Notes: generated by a model not told the origin, from the letters alone. A stretch of 64,000 bases of DNA from Sinorhizobium kostiense (GCF_017874595.1 NZ_JAGILA010000002.1:992001-1056000); one strand, 5' to 3'; shown: positions 27,239 to 37,423, counted from the stretch's first letter. Program-made: numbers and translations.

Positions 27239-29236
27239 TCAGAACTCCTGCCAATTGTCCCGGGCTGGGGCAGCCGAGCCGCCACCGAAGGCGCGTGCCA
27301 CCGTCCCCATCATCCGACGCGCAGGCGATGCGACGGGCCGGCTCGTTTCTTTAGCCAGCGACGGCACGCGCACCTGTTCGCCATCGACGTTGAAATGGGC
27401 GATGAGGCCGGCTAATCCGTCCGCCTCGGCCGAGAGCTTGTGCGTGGCGGCCGTCGCCTCCTCGACCATGGCGGCGTTGCGCTGGGTCACCTGGTCCATC
27501 TGGTTGACGGCACTGCTGACCTCGCCGAGGCCGGTCGACTGCTCGCGTGCGGCGATCGCGATCGAATGGATGTGGTCGTTGATCTTGAGCACGCGCGTCT
27601 CGATCTCGCCAAGCGCGGCTCCCGTCGCCTGCACCAGCTTGACGCCGGTCGCCACTTCGTCGCCGGATTTAGAAATGAGCGCCTTGATGTCCTTGGCGGC
27701 GCTGGCGGCACGCTGGGCAAGCTCCCGAACCTCTTGCGCGACGACCGCAAAACCCTTGCCGGCGTCGCCGGCGCGGGCTGCCTCGACCCCGGCATTGAGC
27801 GCCAGGAGGTTCGTCTGGAAGGCGATCTCGTCGATGACGTTGGTGATCTGACCGATCTCGCTGGAGGCCTGCTCGATCCGGCCCATGGCCTCGATGGCGT
27901 CCCGAACGACAGATGCGGATTCGGCCGCGTTTTCCTTCGCTTCCGTCACCATCGCTGTCGCTTCCTGCGCCCGCTCGGTCGAGTTCTTCACCGCCGCGGT
28001 GATCTCGTCGAGCGCAGCTGAGGTCTCCTCGAGGGAGGCGGCCTGTTGTTCGGTGCGTTTCGACAGGTCATCGGCGGCGGAGCGCAATTCGGACGCGTTG
28101 CCGTTGATCGTGTCCGTCGCCGCACGCACCTCTCTGAGCGTTTTCCGCAGCGTCGAGAGCGCATCGTTGACATTCTTCTGCAATTCGGCGAAGGCGCCGT
28201 GGAACTCACCGTTCATGCTGTGCGTGAGATCGCCCGCCGCAAGGCTCGCGATCACCCGTCGCGTTTCGGCGATGCCGCTGTCGACACTGCCGACCAGTGC
28301 GTTGACGCTCGCTGCGAAGCGGTTGAGATCGTCGTCCCCGTAGTCCTTGCCGATGCGCCTGGTGAAATCGCCGGCCGCGGCCGCCGCGACGACGACGCCG
28401 ATGCTCGACTGGAGGTCGGCGCTCTTTTCGCGCAATACCGCCTCCTGGGCATTGAGCTCGCGCACTGCAAGACCATTCTCCTTGAATACTTCGACGGCGG
28501 CCGCCATGTCGCCTATCTCGTCCTTGCGGCCGGCAAAGGGCACATCGACCGAAAGGTCGCCGCCGGCGAGGAGCTTCATCCTCTGGGTCAGGTCGACAAT
28601 CGGGCGGCTGAGCTGATTGGTCGCGATGTAGTAGGCTGCACCGATACCGGCGGCCATCCCGAAGCCCGCAAGGCCGAGGACCAGGAGAACGATCCAGCCT
28701 TCGAAGGCGTCGAGGTCGGCAGTAATCGCCTGAAGGGATTCGCGATCGGCATCGACGACCACGTCAATCTCCGCCTGGAAGGCCTTGCGGTTCGCGCGGT
28801 TTGCCTCGTTATTGCCCTGCTCGTTGGCAGCCTGTGGCGCCACTTCCTTGCCGAGACGCGCGGTTTCCGTCCGGAATGCCTTGAATTCTTCCGCACGTTT
28901 AACAACTGCGTCGAAAGCCGACAGCCTGTCGGCCGGAACCAGCGGACGCCAGTCGGCCAGCAATCCGTCGATCTTTTCGAGGTTCTTGACGATACCTTCG
29001 GCGAAGGGCACTGCCTTCTCGATGGTCGGCGACGCATAGATCCCGCGCGACTCCATCACCACGGCCGTGACGAGCCGGTTCAAGCGCTCGCCCTTGAAGG
29101 CTCGTTCCGATGCATGCTGGAACTGGCGAAGCTTGTCGTTGTATTCCGAGACGATGAGCAAGGACATGCCGGTGATTGCAACCGCCAGCAGGCTCATGAT
29201 GCCGACGATCAGGTTTATCTTTCCACGAATTTTCAT
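27239..29236 (-). CDS. Methyl-accepting chemotaxis protein (helical-bundle sensor)
   Basis: About 665 residues: membrane helix near 9-30, a mostly helical periplasmic domain to about residue 185, a second helix, HAMP segments and the cytoplasmic signalling hairpin with [21 protein letters not shown] at its tip. The C terminus ends in NWQEF, a variant of the (N/D)WE(E/N)F pentapeptide that tethers CheR/CheB in Sinorhizobium. The first ATG of the frame is not used: GGGGAGCAGGA supports MKIRGKINL at 29236. Ligand unknown. It transmits to CheA/CheW encoded elsewhere. Confidence 0.92.
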   Translation of the reverse strand: MKIRGKINLIVGIMSLLAVAITGMSLLIVSEYNDKLRQFQHASERAFKGERLNRLVTAVVMESRGIYASPTIEKAVPFAEGIVKNLEKIDGLLADWRPLVPADRLSAFDAVVKRAEEFKAFRTETARLGKEVAPQAANEQGNNEANRANRKAFQAEIDVVVDADRESLQAITADLDAFEGWIVLLVLGLAGFGMAAGIGAAYYIATNQLSRPIVDLTQRMKLLAGGDLSVDVPFAGRKDEIGDMAAAVEVFKENGLAVRELNAQEAVLREKSADLQSSIGVVVAAAAAGDFTRRIGKDYGDDDLNRFAASVNALVGSVDSGIAETRRVIASLAAGDLTHSMNGEFHGAFAELQKNVNDALSTLRKTLREVRAATDTINGNASELRSAADDLSKRTEQQAASLEETSAALDEITAAVKNSTERAQEATAMVTEAKENAAESASVVRDAIEAMGRIEQASSEIGQITNVIDEIAFQTNLLALNAGVEAARAGDAGKGFAVVAQEVRELAQRAASAAKDIKALISKSGDEVATGVKLVQATGAALGEIETRVLKINDHIHSIAIAAREQSTGLGEVSSAVNQMDQVTQRNAAMVEEATAATHKLSAEADGLAGLIAHFNVDGEQVRVPSLAKETSRPVASPARRMMGTVARAFGGGSAAPARDNWQEF

Positions 29237-29561
29237 TCCTGCTCCCCTCCCCACTGGACTCGCCTTTAGCGCGAAGTCACCCGCATCTCACACGCAGATG
29301 AGAGAATGCTAAAATGAGATTGGTTAACAATAAGGGACGTACCAGGCCCCAAATATTTAAGGGTAGCGGCCCCAAGGCGAGATCAGGCATGGCTTCCATG
29401 AAATTTAGGCGGTACCGGGAGGAATTGACTTTGCGGGGCTTTTGTCCCTATAAGCCGCGCACGTCCGGTCGAGCCGCCAAGGGCGGAGCTTTGCCGGAAA
29501 CGTAAACGCTCCTTGCATAACGCAAACTCAAGAAGGGCCGCACACCGCGGTATTTAAATAA
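29237..29561. other. Intergenic region, chemoreceptor / rpmH divergent promoters
   Basis: About 325 bases without a supported gene. It must contain the promoter of the rightward rpmH-rnpA-yidC set and of the leftward chemoreceptor. Local base content is AT-richer near 29300-29360. No DnaA-box cluster or hairpin that I could defend. Confidence 0.5.
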
Positions 29562-29696
29562 ATGAAGCGTACCTACCAACCGTCCAAGCTTGTTCGCAAG
29601 CGCCGCCACGGCTTCCGTGCTCGCATGGCTACCAAGGGTGGCCGCAAGGTTCTCGGAGCCCGCCGGGCTCGTGGCCGCAAGCGTCTTTCGGCCTGA
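29562..29696 (+). CDS. rpmH: 50S ribosomal protein L34
   Basis: A 44-residue, highly basic protein beginning [18 protein letters not shown] and ending [10 protein letters not shown], the exact length and pattern of bacterial L34. Structural protein of the large ribosomal subunit. It starts the conserved rpmH-rnpA-yidC order. No strong SD is visible before the ATG (TATTTAAATAA). Confidence 0.97.
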   Translation: MKRTYQPSKLVRKRRHGFRARMATKGGRKVLGARRARGRKRLSA

Positions 29697-29728
29697 GCCG
29701 AGCCTGCCCGAAACGAGTGTCCGGGCAC

Positions 29729-30115
29729 ATGACTTCAGATAAAGACAAGATCGCTGTCGGACGGCTGAAAAGCCGTCCGCAGTTTTTGGCCGTCAGGGCC
29801 GGAGAAAGCCGCAAGGGGCCGCTATTTCTCCTCGAAGTGCTTGACCGCAACGATCTGGAAGGCGAGGCCCGCGTCGGTTTCACCGTTACCAAGAAACATG
29901 GCACCGCCGTCGAGCGGAATCGGATGCGCCGACGCCTCAAAGAGGCCGTGCGGCTTTCCGCAGGGTTTGCAATGAAACCCGGACACGACTATGTGATTGT
30001 CGCCCGACGCGATCTGCTGAATGCCCCTTTTGACGCATTGACGCGGGCGCTTGAGGATCGCATCGAAAACAAGCCGAAACCGAAGCGGCCGCCGGCCGGT
30101 TCCAGGAAGTCATGA
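29729..30115 (+). CDS. rnpA: Ribonuclease P protein component
   Basis: About 128 residues. The RNase P protein signature is present ([27 protein letters not shown], about residues 50-76). It binds the catalytic M1 RNA and aids 5' processing of pre-tRNA. Start taken at ATG 29729 ([16 protein letters not shown]); GTG 29717 is an alternative. It overlaps yidC by four bases, indicating coupled translation. Confidence 0.94.
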   Translation: MTSDKDKIAVGRLKSRPQFLAVRAGESRKGPLFLLEVLDRNDLEGEARVGFTVTKKHGTAVERNRMRRRLKEAVRLSAGFAMKPGHDYVIVARRDLLNAPFDALTRALEDRIENKPKPKRPPAGSRKS

Positions 30116-31902
30116 TGGAAAACAACCGCAATTATTTCGTGGCGATCGCCCTGTCCGTGCTGATCCTCGTTGCTTGGCAGTTCTTCTACGTCAATCCGAG
30201 AATCGAACGGGACCGGATCGCCGCGGAGCAGGCGCAGCAGGCCGAGCAGGCTCAGCAGCCGCAGCCGCAGCAGCAGGGTACCCAGCAGGCGGCACCGGGC
30301 CAGGCGCTGCCCGGCGGCCCGATTCCGGGAGCGGACCGCGACCAGGCCGTCGCCAAGTCTGCACGCGTCGCGATCGACACGCCGGCGCTTTCCGGCTCCA
30401 TCAACCTGACCGGCGCACGCTTCGATGACTTGAAGCTCAAGGAATATCGCGAAACGGTCGACCCGCAGAGCCCCATCATTACGCTCTTCAGCCCTGCCGA
30501 AGCCGCGGACGGCTATTTCACCGAGCTCGGCTATATCGGCAACGAGGCCAGCGGCAGCGTGCCGGGACCGCAGACCGTCTGGACGCTTTCCGGCGGCGAC
30601 AAGCTGACGCCGAATACGCCGGTGACGCTGACCTACACCAATGACAAGGGGATTACCTTCACCCGTACGATCTCGGTCGACGACCACTACATGTTCCAGG
30701 TCGCAGACAGTATCAAGAATGCGGGCGCTGCACCGGTCTCGCTTTCTTCCTACGGCCGCGTCACGCGCTTCAACAAGCCGACGACGCCGAGCATCTACGT
30801 CCTGCACGAAGGCTTCGTCGGCGTGACCGGCGACACTCTGCAAGAGGTCGGCTATTCGGACGCGGAGGAAGAAACGACGATCGAGTCCGGCAAGTCGACC
30901 GGCGGCTGGCTCGGGATCACGGACAAATATTGGGCCGCGACGATCGTTCCGCCGCAGGCGACGCCCTTCGATACCCGGTTTTCACATTTCACCGACGGCC
31001 GCGCCCGCTATCAAAGCGACTACAAGAGCGATCAGATCACGGTCGCGCCCGGCCAGGCGGCGGAGGTAAAGAATCTCGTCTTCGCCGGCGCCAAGGAAGT
31101 CCCGGTCGTCGACAACTATGCGGTCGCCTACGCGATTCCAAAGTTCGACCGCCTGATCGACTGGGGCTGGTTCTACTTCATCACCAAGCCGATGTTCAAA
31201 ATGATGGATTTCTTCTTCCGTCTGTTCGGCAATTTCGGCATCGCGATCCTGATCACGACGATCGTCGTCAAGCTCATCTTCTTCCCGCTCGCCAACAAGC
31301 AATATGCCTCGATGGCGAATATGAAGAAGGTCCAGCCCAAGATGGAGGAGCTGAAGAAGAAGTTCGGCGACGACCGCATGGGGCTGCAGCAGGCGATGAT
31401 GCAGCTCTACAAGGACGAGAAGATCAATCCGCTGGCGGGCTGCTGGCCGATCATCATCCAGATTCCGGTGTTCTTCGCGCTTTACAAGGTGATCTACGTC
31501 ACCATCGAGATGCGCCATGCACCGTTCTTCGGCTGGATCCAGGATCTTTCCGCGCCCGACCCGACGACGATCTTCAACCTCTTCGGACTGCTGCCCTTCG
31601 ACGTCCCGCTGTTCCTGCATCTCGGTGTCTGGCCGCTCATCATGGGCGTCACCATGTTCCTGCAGATGCGGATGAATCCGACGCCCCCCGACCCGACGCA
31701 GGCGATGCTGTTCACCTGGATGCCGGTCGTCTTCACCTTCATGCTGGCATCGTTCCCGGCGGGCCTGGTCATCTATTGGGCCTGGAACAACCTGCTCTCG
31801 ATCATCCAGCAGTCGATCATCATGAAACGTCAGGGCGTGAAGATCGAACTCTTCGACAATCTGAAATCTCTATTCACGAAGAAACCCAAGCCGGCGGAAT
31901 AG
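30112..31902 (+). CDS. yidC: Membrane protein insertase YidC
   Basis: A 596-residue inner-membrane insertase. An N-terminal helix (about 7-26) is followed by a Gln/Pro-rich linker, a large periplasmic beta domain and the conserved C-terminal five-helix insertase core starting near [18 protein letters not shown]. Works with SecYEG or alone to insert membrane proteins. Two tandem ATGs (30112, 30115) are possible starts. A strong terminator follows at 31923-31953, closing the rpmH-rnpA-yidC unit. Confidence 0.97.
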   Translation: MMENNRNYFVAIALSVLILVAWQFFYVNPRIERDRIAAEQAQQAEQAQQPQPQQQGTQQAAPGQALPGGPIPGADRDQAVAKSARVAIDTPALSGSINLTGARFDDLKLKEYRETVDPQSPIITLFSPAEAADGYFTELGYIGNEASGSVPGPQTVWTLSGGDKLTPNTPVTLTYTNDKGITFTRTISVDDHYMFQVADSIKNAGAAPVSLSSYGRVTRFNKPTTPSIYVLHEGFVGVTGDTLQEVGYSDAEEETTIESGKSTGGWLGITDKYWAATIVPPQATPFDTRFSHFTDGRARYQSDYKSDQITVAPGQAAEVKNLVFAGAKEVPVVDNYAVAYAIPKFDRLIDWGWFYFITKPMFKMMDFFFRLFGNFGIAILITTIVVKLIFFPLANKQYASMANMKKVQPKMEELKKKFGDDRMGLQQAMMQLYKDEKINPLAGCWPIIIQIPVFFALYKVIYVTIEMRHAPFFGWIQDLSAPDPTTIFNLFGLLPFDVPLFLHLGVWPLIMGVTMFLQMRMNPTPPDPTQAMLFTWMPVVFTFMLASFPAGLVIYWAWNNLLSIIQQSIIMKRQGVKIELFDNLKSLFTKKPKPAE

Positions 31903-31922
31903 CGGCTTGCAGGCTCGCACCA

Positions 31923-31953
31923 AAAAGCCCCGGATCGAGCATCCGGGGCTTTT
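31923..31953 (+). terminator. Rho-independent terminator after yidC
   Basis: Arms AAAAGCCCCGGAT and ATCCGGGGCTTTT are perfectly complementary (13 bp) around the loop CGAGC, followed by GTTTTCC. It lies 20 bases past the yidC stop. The symmetric A/T flanks make it potentially bidirectional. Confidence 0.92.
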
Positions 31954-32047
31954 GTTTTCCAAGTCGTATGTCTTGCGAAACCGCCGCCGTGCTTGACATG
32001 CGTACGCAAAAGCCGGATGCCGGCAGCCAAAAAGGGGATGGCAGTAC

Positions 32048-32701
32048 ATGTCCGGACACAGCGATCAGAACGCCTCCACCGTCTTCGGCAAGCCGTGGAT
32101 CTTCATCCGCGGCGTTCCGGCGATGAAATTTTTACCGCCCGAAGGCCCGGCGGAAATTGCCTTTGCCGGCCGTTCGAATGTCGGCAAGTCGTCGCTGATC
32201 AATGCGCTCGTCGGACAGAAGGGGCTTGCACGCACCTCCAACACCCCCGGCCGCACCCAGGAGCTCAACTATTTCGTGCCGGACGGCTACTCCGGCGAAG
32301 CCGACGACCTGCCGCCGATGGCGCTTGTCGACATGCCCGGCTACGGCTACGCGCAGGCGCCCAAGGAACAGGTCGACGCCTGGACCAAGCTCGTCTTCGA
32401 CTATCTGCGCGGCCGCTCGACCCTGAAGCGCGTCTATGTGCTGATCGATGCCCGCCACGGTATCAAGAAGAATGACGAGGAGGTCCTGTCGCTCCTCGAC
32501 AAGGCGGCAGTGTCCTATCAAATCGTGCTGACCAAGTCCGACAAGATCAAGGCGGTCGGCGTGCCGCGGCTTATCGCCGAAACGCTCGAGAAGATCAGGA
32601 AGCGTCCAGCCGCCTATCCGGAAGTCCTGTCGACATCTTCGGAAAAGGGCGCCGGCATAGAGGAACTGCGCTCGGCAATCGTATTCGCGGTCGCGCGCTA
32701 G
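32048..32701 (+). CDS. engB: Ribosome-biogenesis GTPase EngB (YihA/YsxC)
   Basis: A 217-residue GTPase needed for 50S subunit assembly. G1 GRSNVGKSS is near residue 41, G2 includes the TSNTPGRTQ region, G3 is VDMPGYGYA and G4 is LTKSDK. Its stop codon TAG (32699-32701) lies inside a dispersed palindromic repeat. It follows the yidC terminator, so a separate promoter is needed in the 145-base gap. Confidence 0.95.
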   Translation: MSGHSDQNASTVFGKPWIFIRGVPAMKFLPPEGPAEIAFAGRSNVGKSSLINALVGQKGLARTSNTPGRTQELNYFVPDGYSGEADDLPPMALVDMPGYGYAQAPKEQVDAWTKLVFDYLRGRSTLKRVYVLIDARHGIKKNDEEVLSLLDKAAVSYQIVLTKSDKIKAVGVPRLIAETLEKIRKRPAAYPEVLSTSSEKGAGIEELRSAIVFAVAR

Positions 32702-32736
32702 AGCATTTTGCCGTCAGGTGGAACCACCCGACGTCG
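32697..32736. repeat. Palindromic repeat, family B, copy 1
   Basis: GCTAGAGCATTTTGCCGTC followed by AGGTGG-AA-CCACCCGACG: a stem-loop with one mismatch, preceded by a conserved GCTAGAGCA head. The reverse-oriented copy lies at 37385-37423. The head supplies the engB TAG stop. Confidence 0.65.
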
Positions 32737-32899
32737 CGCTAATGCAGCAATGGGATTGGGCAGCGGTGCCGGATTTGTGCACACTCCGCGCTAAACCAAG
32801 ACGCGCCCACAGAACCTCCGGAAGGCCCTACCCTCAGCCGCGAGCCGCCCTATCTCCGGCTGTCGAGCGTTGTACATGGCTCAATGGCAGGAGGGCGAT

Positions 32900-33439
32900 A
32901 TGTCCGATTTGATCGTGGTGGGATTCGACTCGCCAGAAGAGGCCGACAGGGTTCTCTTGAAGCTCAATAGCCTGAAGCAGGAATATCTGGTCGACCTCGA
33001 GGACGCGGTCGTGGTGGTGCGCGACGCCGCAGGCAAGGTGCATCTGAAGCAAAGCATCCACCTCGCGGCAGTTGGGGCCACCTCGGGTCTTCTCTCCGGG
33101 TCGCTCTGGGGCGGGCTCGTGGGCTTGCTCTTCCTGAACCCGCTCGCCGGCTTTGCAATCGGCGGTGCGCTCGGCGCCGGTGCGGGAGCTCTTTCCGGTT
33201 CGCTCGTCGACTACGGCATCGATGACGATTTCATCAAGTCGCTCGGCAACACCATCCCAAACAATTCTTCGGCGTTGTTCGTTCTGGTCCGTAAGGTCCA
33301 GCCTGAGAAAGTTCTTGCGGAGTTCTCGGGGCTTCGTGGCCGCGTGCTGAAGACTTCGCTTTCGCCGGAGCAGGAGCAGAAGCTGCAGGCGGCGCTGACG
33401 GATGCGCAGACGCCGTCGCCGCAAGCCGGAACTTTCTGA
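32900..33439 (+). CDS. DUF1269 family membrane-associated protein
   Basis: A 179-residue protein with the DUF1269 N terminus (LIVVGFDSPEEADRVLLKL ... DLEDAVVVVRD) and a glycine-rich hydrophobic middle (about residues 60-110) that could form a membrane hairpin. C-terminal half is charged. Function unknown; family members are often stress-induced in rhizobia. GGAGGGCGAT supports the ATG at 32900 rather than the earlier in-frame start at 32870. Converges on the anti-sigma gene. Confidence 0.82.
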   Translation: MSDLIVVGFDSPEEADRVLLKLNSLKQEYLVDLEDAVVVVRDAAGKVHLKQSIHLAAVGATSGLLSGSLWGGLVGLLFLNPLAGFAIGGALGAGAGALSGSLVDYGIDDDFIKSLGNTIPNNSSALFVLVRKVQPEKVLAEFSGLRGRVLKTSLSPEQEQKLQAALTDAQTPSPQAGTF

Positions 33440-33491
33440 AAACAAGTGCTATGAGCGCCTACAGCGCCCGCGCGTTTTCGGGGCCGATGCG

Positions 33492-34199
33492 CTAGCGATA
33501 GCGCGCGTTTCCGCGAGCAATGATCACTCCGCTCGGTGAACCGGTCGGGGAACCGCCGGACGGCTCGACGCTGACGGCAAGGGTGGCGCCGACGGTGATA
33601 TTGCGGCGCATCGTGGGTGTAAGCGGAATTTCCCCTCCGCCCGACTGCGGTAGGACGCCGAGCGATACGGCTGGCTGCGAGCCTCGAATCAGCCAGAGCT
33701 CCAGGGAGTTTCCCTCCGCCTTTCCGGCCCCAACAGGCGTCACCTTAATGCGTCCGGATGCGGCGTCGAAACGGGCGACGAGGTTGACGGCGTTGCCTTC
33801 TCCGGAAAGTTCCGCAACCAGCGATGTGCCACCCTCCCCGCCACCGAGGAGGCCCGCCGAAGAAGCGGCGAGAACCGTCAGGGCCGCGAGCGATGCAAGG
33901 GCGAGGCAGCGCCAGAACGCCAGCGAATTCCAGACGCCCTGGGAGCGTGCCGAAGCTTCGGGGGCACCGTGATCGACCGCCGTAAAACCACGCACCACGT
34001 GCACGCTACGTTCATAGGCTTCGTCGAACGCGGCCAGGTTGTTTTGCCAACGGACGACCATGGCGGCAAAATTTCGGTCGGATGCCATGCGCGCCTCGAC
34101 CTTCCGGCGGTCTTCGGCGGATAGGACGCCCAACACGTATTCCCCTGCGATCACCTCGTCGCGGCGGGAATCGCCGCTTTCGGGCTTCTGCGTCGTCAT
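33492..34199 (-). CDS. RskA-type anti-sigma factor, no adjacent sigma gene
   Basis: A 235-residue membrane protein. Residues 1-60 form the anti-sigma helical domain (VIAGEYVLGVLSAEDRRKVEARM ... WQNNLAAFDEAYE), one membrane helix lies near residues 95-118, and the outer part is the RskA domain ending SPSGVIIARG. Such proteins hold an ECF sigma factor at the membrane. Usually the sigma gene is directly upstream; here 250 bases of non-coding sequence and argB follow instead. SD is weak. The cognate sigma must be encoded elsewhere, or the protein works alone. Confidence 0.82.
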   Translation of the reverse strand: MTTQKPESGDSRRDEVIAGEYVLGVLSAEDRRKVEARMASDRNFAAMVVRWQNNLAAFDEAYERSVHVVRGFTAVDHGAPEASARSQGVWNSLAFWRCLALASLAALTVLAASSAGLLGGGEGGTSLVAELSGEGNAVNLVARFDAASGRIKVTPVGAGKAEGNSLELWLIRGSQPAVSLGVLPQSGGGEIPLTPTMRRNITVGATLAVSVEPSGGSPTGSPSGVIIARGNARYR

Positions 34200-34448
34200 C
34201 GCTCAACGTGCTCACTCGACATCAGGAGACCATGCCCGATCATTCCGGATCCGGAGCAGGATCAGCCATAATATATGTCTCGTCAATCCATTGGCGATGG
34301 CTCCGCTCGGTGAAAGGGCGTCCTGACGAAGGCGCTCCGCAGCCAGGCCATGGGAGCGCCGTCATTAAGCCGTTATGTTGCCTCCGGATCATTCCATCCG
34401 CCGGAGACTTGCGCTAAACAGCAGCCGATATTTTTTCGAGGGTCCGCC

Positions 34449-35336
34449 ATGTCCGCATCAGAAAGTGAAATCCAGGCACGCCTGCTCGCCCAGGCGCTGC
34501 CCTACATGCAGCGCTATGAGAACAAGACGATCGTCGTCAAATATGGCGGGCATGCCATGGGCAATCCGGAGCTCGGCCGCGCCTTTGCAAGCGACATCGC
34601 GCTCTTGAAGCAGTCCGGTGTCAATCCGATCGTCGTCCATGGCGGGGGGCCGCAGATCGGTGCAATGCTCAACAAGATGGGTATCGAATCGAAGTTCGAG
34701 GGCGGGCTTCGCGTCACCGACCAGAAGACCGTCGAAATCGTCGAGATGGTGCTCGCCGGCTCGATCAACAAGGAGATCGTCGCGCTCATCAATCAGACCG
34801 GCGAATGGGCGATCGGGCTCTGCGGCAAGGACGGCAACATGGTCTTTGCAGAAAAGGCGAAGAAGACCATCCGCGATCCGGATTCCAACATCGAGCGCGT
34901 GCTCGATCTTGGCTTCGTGGGCGAAGTGGTCGAGGTGGACCGGACGCTGCTCGATCTGCTCGCGCGCTCGGAGATGATCCCCGTGATCGCCCCGGTGGCG
35001 CCCGGCCGCGACGGCCACACCTACAACATCAATGCCGATACCTTTGCCGGCGCGATTGCAGGGGCGCTCAACGCGACTCGCCTGCTGTTCCTGACCGACG
35101 TTCCGGGCGTCCTCAACAAGCAGGGCGAGCTCATCAAGGAGCTCTCGGTCGCCGAAGCCCGCGCGCTGATCGCCGACGGCACGATTTCGGGCGGCATGAT
35201 CCCGAAGGTCGAAACCTGCATCGACGCGATCAAGGCAGGCGTGCAGGGCGTCGTCATCCTCAACGGCAAGACTGCCCATTCGGTGCTGCTCGAGATCTTT
35301 ACCGAACACGGTGCCGGCACGCTGATCGTGCCTTGA
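34449..35336 (+). CDS. argB: Acetylglutamate kinase
   Basis: A 295-residue amino-acid kinase, second step of arginine biosynthesis. It has [10 protein letters not shown] near residue 29, the substrate loop [10 protein letters not shown] near residue 64 and [15 protein letters not shown] near residue 195. The [12 protein letters not shown] motif is typical of arginine-sensitive NAGK. Start at 34449 ([12 protein letters not shown]); the longer frame from 34350 lacks support. Downstream repeat separates it from a convergent gene. Confidence 0.95.
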   Translation: MSASESEIQARLLAQALPYMQRYENKTIVVKYGGHAMGNPELGRAFASDIALLKQSGVNPIVVHGGGPQIGAMLNKMGIESKFEGGLRVTDQKTVEIVEMVLAGSINKEIVALINQTGEWAIGLCGKDGNMVFAEKAKKTIRDPDSNIERVLDLGFVGEVVEVDRTLLDLLARSEMIPVIAPVAPGRDGHTYNINADTFAGAIAGALNATRLLFLTDVPGVLNKQGELIKELSVAEARALIADGTISGGMIPKVETCIDAIKAGVQGVVILNGKTAHSVLLEIFTEHGAGTLIVP

Positions 35337-35387
35337 CGAGACGGGTTGCCCTTTGCGGCACGACATTAACCTACCGGCTTAGGAAGC

Positions 35388-35408
35388 CCCTCCCCTTTGT
35401 GGGGAGGG
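35388..35408. repeat. Palindromic repeat, family A, copy 2
   Basis: CCCTCCCC and GGGGAGGG around TTTGT, continued by TTGGGGAGAGG. Read on the minus strand it aligns with the copy at 23175, including the CTCCCCAACCC head. Lies between argB and the convergent PEP-mutase-family gene and may act as a shared transcript end. Confidence 0.7.
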
Positions 35409-35430
35409 TTGGGGAGAGGAAGGTTCCATC

Positions 35431-36198
35431 CTACTTGCCAAATGCCTTCTCGGCCTCTCCGCGCAGCCAGGCGATCATGGCCCGGTAGGGAAATGGTCCA
35501 TAGCTGACGCGACCGACGCCGGCGGCGGCAAGGATGGATAGGTCCGGCGCTCCGGGCTTCATCATCACGTTCACTGGCAACGGTGAAGCTTCGCAGAGTC
35601 TCGCGATCAGGTCTGCATCGACAAGCCCGGGCGCGAAGAAGCCGCTTGCGCCCGCGCCGGCATAGGCCCTCGCCCGGGCGATGGTCTCGTCGACTAGGCC
35701 GGCGTGGCGGGAAACATCGCTCTCCTGCAGGAAGAGGTCGGTGCGGGCATTGATGAAAAGGGGGACACCCTGGCGCTCGGCCATGTCGCGAATGGCCCGA
35801 ATGCGGGCAACCTGCCTGTCAATCGGGTGAATGCCTCCCCGGCCGACGACCTGATCTTCGAAATTGATGCCGATTGCGCCTGCGTCGATGAGTTCAGCCA
35901 CATTGGCGGCGCCCTGGGCCGGATCCTCCGAGTAGGCACCTTCGAAATCAACCGAAAGCGGCAGATCGACGGCCGCGACAATCTCGCGAACGGTCTCGAT
36001 CAACAGCGCCAGCGGTACCTTCTGCCCGTCTCCATAGCCATGAGCCGCCGCCACGGACCAGCTTCCGGTCGCCAGCGCCTTGGCGCCGGCCTCGGCCACG
36101 CAGCAGGCACTGCCCGCATCCCATATATTGTAGAGAACGACCGGCTCCCCCTTGCGGTGCAATGCTGCAAAGGCAAGCGCCCTTTCCTCCTGTGTCAT
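35431..36198 (-). CDS. Isocitrate lyase / PEP mutase family enzyme
   Basis: A 255-residue protein of the isocitrate lyase/PEP mutase superfamily. It shows LYNIWDAGSA, SVDFEGAYSEDP (metal-site acids), GAIGINFEDQVVG and INARTDLFLQ. It lacks the KKCGH loop of isocitrate lyase and the length of methylisocitrate lyase, so a C-C or C-P lyase of unknown substrate is the fairest call. GGAGGAAAAGCG gives a clear SD for ATG 36198; the upstream in-frame extension is rejected. Confidence 0.82.
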   Translation of the reverse strand: MTQEERALAFAALHRKGEPVVLYNIWDAGSACCVAEAGAKALATGSWSVAAAHGYGDGQKVPLALLIETVREIVAAVDLPLSVDFEGAYSEDPAQGAANVAELIDAGAIGINFEDQVVGRGGIHPIDRQVARIRAIRDMAERQGVPLFINARTDLFLQESDVSRHAGLVDETIARARAYAGAGASGFFAPGLVDADLIARLCEASPLPVNVMMKPGAPDLSILAAAGVGRVSYGPFPYRAMIAWLRGEAEKAFGK

Positions 36199-36398
36199 CG
36201 CTTTTCCTCCATATAGGCACGGGCCTTCGCGCCGGGCGAGCAATCATCGCTTTCTATGCTACCCCCGCCGCGCTCGACCCCCGGCACCGATTCCACGGCG
36301 CGGACTGCCTCGATGCTACCGATTCGCAGTCCACTTTGTACCATCTTGCGCTTTTACGGTCCGCCGGAATTGGGGCGCAGCATTGTGCTGAGAGCCGT

Positions 36399-37310
36399 TC
36401 ACTGCACGATCAGCACGACGACGCCGAACACGATCAAGAGACAACCGAGGAGTTCGAGCCGGGTGATCCATTCCCGGAACACGAAGAAGGAGGAGGCGAA
36501 TGTAAAAAGCATCTCCACCTGGGCGACAACTTTGACCATCGCCGCCTGTTGCAGGGTCATTGCCGAAAACCAGCCGAAGGAGGCCGAAGCGCCAACGAAA
36601 CCGACCAGGATCGCGGGCTTCCATGCCGCGCGTATCCGGCCGAGTTCATCCGGTTCGCCAAGGGCGATCCAGGCGAGCATGACGATTGTCTGCAGCAGGA
36701 TCACGAAGCCAAGCGTAAAACCGGCCTGCATCAGGTAGTCCGGCGCCGGAAGGCTTGGCGCCAAGGCAAGCGAGGCGGAGCGGTAGGCGACGGCGGAGAG
36801 GCCGAAACAAGTCCCGGAGAGGAGCCCTATGCCGGCGGTGCGTGTGAACACCGACGTCACCAAGGACCGGACACTCAACGCCGTGCGAGCAACGGAAATG
36901 AGCATGACCCCGACGACGGAGACGGCGATCGCGACAATGGCGCCCGGGCCCGCCTTCTCGCCGAGGAAGACCAGGCCGAACAGGGCCGCCTGGGCAGGTT
37001 CCGTCCGCGAATAGGCGGTGCCGACGGCAAAGTTGCGAAAGGAGAACAGGTGCACCAGCAGGAAGGTTGCCGTAATCTGCGACAATCCACCGACCAGCGC
37101 CCACAGGAAAAAGGTGCCATTCGGAACCGGCAGGCTGCGCCCCACCCACACCAGCAGGGCCAAATACAGAAACGCGAAAGGCAGGCCGAAGCCGAATCGC
37201 ACGAAGGTGGCGCCGGTCGTTCCCATGACACCTTTCAGGTGCTTCTGCATGGTGGAGCGGACATTCTGCAGAAATGCCGCGGCGATGGTGATGAGAATCC
37301 AGGTTTCCAT
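36399..37310 (-). CDS. DMT/EamA-family permease
   Basis: A 303-residue inner-membrane protein with about ten hydrophobic helices and two EamA-like halves (first half ends near VFLGEKAGPGAIVAIAVSVVGV; second ends FVFREWITRLELLGCLLIVFGVVVLIV). Such carriers export metabolites or amino acids; substrate unknown. The start METWILITIAAA at 37310 places a helix at the N terminus as is usual; the 34-residue upstream extension is unlikely. Confidence 0.82.
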   Translation of the reverse strand: METWILITIAAAFLQNVRSTMQKHLKGVMGTTGATFVRFGFGLPFAFLYLALLVWVGRSLPVPNGTFFLWALVGGLSQITATFLLVHLFSFRNFAVGTAYSRTEPAQAALFGLVFLGEKAGPGAIVAIAVSVVGVMLISVARTALSVRSLVTSVFTRTAGIGLLSGTCFGLSAVAYRSASLALAPSLPAPDYLMQAGFTLGFVILLQTIVMLAWIALGEPDELGRIRAAWKPAILVGFVGASASFGWFSAMTLQQAAMVKVVAQVEMLFTFASSFFVFREWITRLELLGCLLIVFGVVVLIVQ

Positions 37311-37384
37311 GACAGTCGGCCAGAGCGGGACGCGCTCACATGCGCTCGCGTCGCTTCTATCCCCTTGTTTTTTGCCGCATTGGT

Positions 37385-37423
37385 GCAGCGTCAGGTGATT
37401 CCTTGACGGCAAAGTGCTCTAGC
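37385..37423. repeat. Palindromic repeat, family B, copy 2
   Basis: Read on the minus strand: GCTAGAGCACTTTGCCGTC, then AAGGAATCACCTGACGCTGC. It matches the copy at 32697-32736 at most positions, in opposite orientation. Intergenic, between the divergent DMT permease and HAD genes. Confidence 0.65.

Noticed and set aside
34200..34448. Remnant of an ECF sigma gene upstream of the anti-sigma factor
   Set aside because: I read the minus strand in the frames around the anti-sigma start and found only very short frames with stops and no sigma-region-4-like stretch.
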